A stretch of DNA of 33,499 nt from NCBI GenBank assembly GCA_037968395.1, contig JBBKVK010000005.1, positions 1 through 33,499 of the forward strand, given 5' to 3'. Of this stretch, positions 32,321-33,499 are shown in pieces. This DNA is from JADKBO01 sp037968395. Lineage in GTDB: Bacteria; Bacteroidota; Bacteroidia; Chitinophagales; Saprospiraceae. Each line of letters opens with the position of its first letter. Positions within the stretch are counted from its first letter, which is position 1. Position numbers and translations under genes: made by a program. The notes under the pieces are model-generated. The model had not been told where the DNA came from, made no database searches, and was given only the letters and a program-made list of their open reading frames with translations.

Positions 32321-33343
32321 CTAATAAATTGCCAGAGAAAATAAGGATACAAAAAGGGCAATGATGAGAAATAAAAAAATATATACTATTAAGAATAGAA
32401 AAAACTTAGCTAAAGTCCAAAAGTGGCTTTGACGATAATACTTATGAAAAGTGAGATAAAGAGAAATTACATAGGTAATCAGTACAATGAGAAGAGCAAT
32501 CTCTATATCTAATCCTAACATCTCAGCTAGAAGGGTCAGAATCATCAAAACAAAGAGAAAAACATGACTATATAACATCAAAATCAAATGCTCAACTAAG
32601 AAATAATTTCTACGAATATGCATTATTTTTAAGGCTAAAGCTGAAAAAAACATAAGCAATAATATTACCCATGTAAAATTCTTAACGGCATATTTTATTC
32701 CCCCAGAAGTATCATTAACAAACTTTAAAAATTGTCTTACAATCAACCTATTTTGGAAACCTTCAATTTTGTATTTTTCGAAAATTTCATCATCTGTCAT
32801 ATTAACAGCATCAGTCTTTGTAATACCATAATCCGAAAATTTAGTATTATTAATAGTAATATTTTTCCCTAGATAATTAAAATTGTCCTTATCTAAATCC
32901 GAGAAAAGTTTGTATCGAATAGTATCTCTAAACGTTTTGTCATCTATGGATCCATATTGTAGAGCTAAAGAATCAAATTGGTCCGCAATTTCGAAAAGAT
33001 GAGCATCTTCGACTATATCATTGGACATTTTATCACTACTTGCAATATCCGCTAGCAATAATATTAAACTAATTAATACAATAATAAAAAAAAGGAATAA
33101 TCGAATCGGATTAACGTAAAATTTTCTTCTACCTTCTACATAAACTTGAGTCAATTTAGAAGGTCGATGGATGTCTTTTAATGTATGAAGTAATCTAGAA
33201 TCTAGGTTGAATATATTTGATAATGCCTCAGTGACTATTTGTTTAAATGAAAGTGTAGATTCTTTTGTTGACTGCCCACAGTTGTTGCAATAGATGGCTT
33301 CATCTACAAGTGTCTGATCACAATTGAGGCAATTTTTTTTCAT
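32321..33343 (-). CDS. DUF3667 membrane protein with N-terminal zinc ribbon
   Basis: The 340-residue protein begins with a four-cysteine zinc ribbon (Cys5 and Cys8 in CLNC, Cys18 and Cys21 in CNNCGQ). A conserved region follows with FNLDSRLLHTLKDIHRPSKL and VEGRRKFYVNPIRLFLFF (about 45-90), the hallmark of DUF3667. One membrane helix lies at about 82-99. A long soluble loop (about 105-225, predicted outside the membrane and rich in Asp) comes next, then four hydrophobic helices in the C-terminal half (about 225-340). The family is common in Bacteroidota and has no established function that I know of. The gene is a single unit read leftward, with a TACATTTG box 25 nt upstream. Confidence 0.85.
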   Translation of the reverse strand: MKKNCLNCDQTLVDEAIYCNNCGQSTKESTLSFKQIVTEALSNIFNLDSRLLHTLKDIHRPSKLTQVYVEGRRKFYVNPIRLFLFFIIVLISLILLLADIASSDKMSNDIVEDAHLFEIADQFDSLALQYGSIDDKTFRDTIRYKLFSDLDKDNFNYLGKNITINNTKFSDYGITKTDAVNMTDDEIFEKYKIEGFQNRLIVRQFLKFVNDTSGGIKYAVKNFTWVILLLMFFSALALKIMHIRRNYFLVEHLILMLYSHVFLFVLMILTLLAEMLGLDIEIALLIVLITYVISLYLTFHKYYRQSHFWTLAKFFLFLIVYIFLFLIIALFVSLFSLAIY

Positions 33344-33367
33344 TTTATATCATAAAACTTAATCCAT

Positions 33368-33375
33368 CAAATGTA
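33368..33375 (-). promoter_or_regulatory. Bacteroidota -7 box (TACATTTG) of the DUF3667 gene
   Basis: The minus strand reads TACATTTG, a perfect TAnnTTTG match ending 25 nt before the ATG at 33343. No TTG at the ideal distance was seen. Confidence 0.4.
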
Positions 33376-33499
33376 CAAAACTTCGGTTAATAATTTTCTT
33401 TATAGAAATTGAGTTGCTGTAGCCTAACTCCTTAATTGCTCATGTCCTATTAAGTCATGAATAAGTAACTTTTTACATTTATCACCATAAATACTAAGT

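Overview
The window reads as a chromosomal segment of a low-GC member of the Bacteroidota, most likely a marine or aquatic relative of Saprospiria or Flavobacteriia. The grounds are: promoter-like TAnnTTTG boxes just upstream of many genes instead of E. coli-type -10 boxes; A-rich start regions with no clear Shine-Dalgarno sequence; a secreted protein ending in a type IX secretion (T9SS) sorting domain; a mevalonate-kinase-like gene; a CarB without the C-terminal regulatory domain; a DUF3667 protein; and a Na+-type pyrophosphatase. I saw no rRNA, tRNA, CRISPR array, insertion sequence or prophage.

Layout. Positions 94-2003 (+) hold a short operon: a YhhN/TMEM86-like membrane protein, an unrecognised 117-residue protein, and a mevalonate-kinase-like GHMP kinase that overlaps it. 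Positions 2232-12156 (-) hold carB, tgt, acs and two tandem POT-family peptide transporters; the downstream transporter carries a large insertion. Positions 12400-15585 (+) hold a TspO-like membrane protein whose stop codon abuts a ligase-associated DExH helicase. A 58-codon gene with its own promoter candidate and a strong terminator follows at 15807-15983. Next come a secreted amidohydrolase (16123-17418) and a GH31 alpha-glucosidase (17652-20030).

Positions 20100-21189 (-) encode an ECF sigma factor and an overlapping membrane protein. Positions 21628-25566 (-) encode a 1312-residue secreted metzincin protease with ten copies of a Cys/Asp-rich repeat. fabG (25991-26737, +) and clpB (26897-29623, -) converge. 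hppA (29886-32051, +) is divergent from clpB and ends in a clear terminator. A DUF3667 membrane protein (32321-33343, -) closes the window.

How it works together. Most of the window is housekeeping: pyrimidine/arginine precursor synthesis, queuosine tRNA modification, acetate activation, fatty-acid synthesis, protein disaggregation and ion pumping. A nutritional theme runs through it: an extracellular protease, a secreted amidohydrolase possibly acting on peptides, two peptide transporters, an alpha-glucosidase and acetyl-CoA synthetase. I did not find a complete novel defence or mobile system. The least explained parts are the 58-residue gene, the insertion in the second POT transporter, the repeat protein, the sigma-factor partner, and several perfect palindromes in intergenic DNA.
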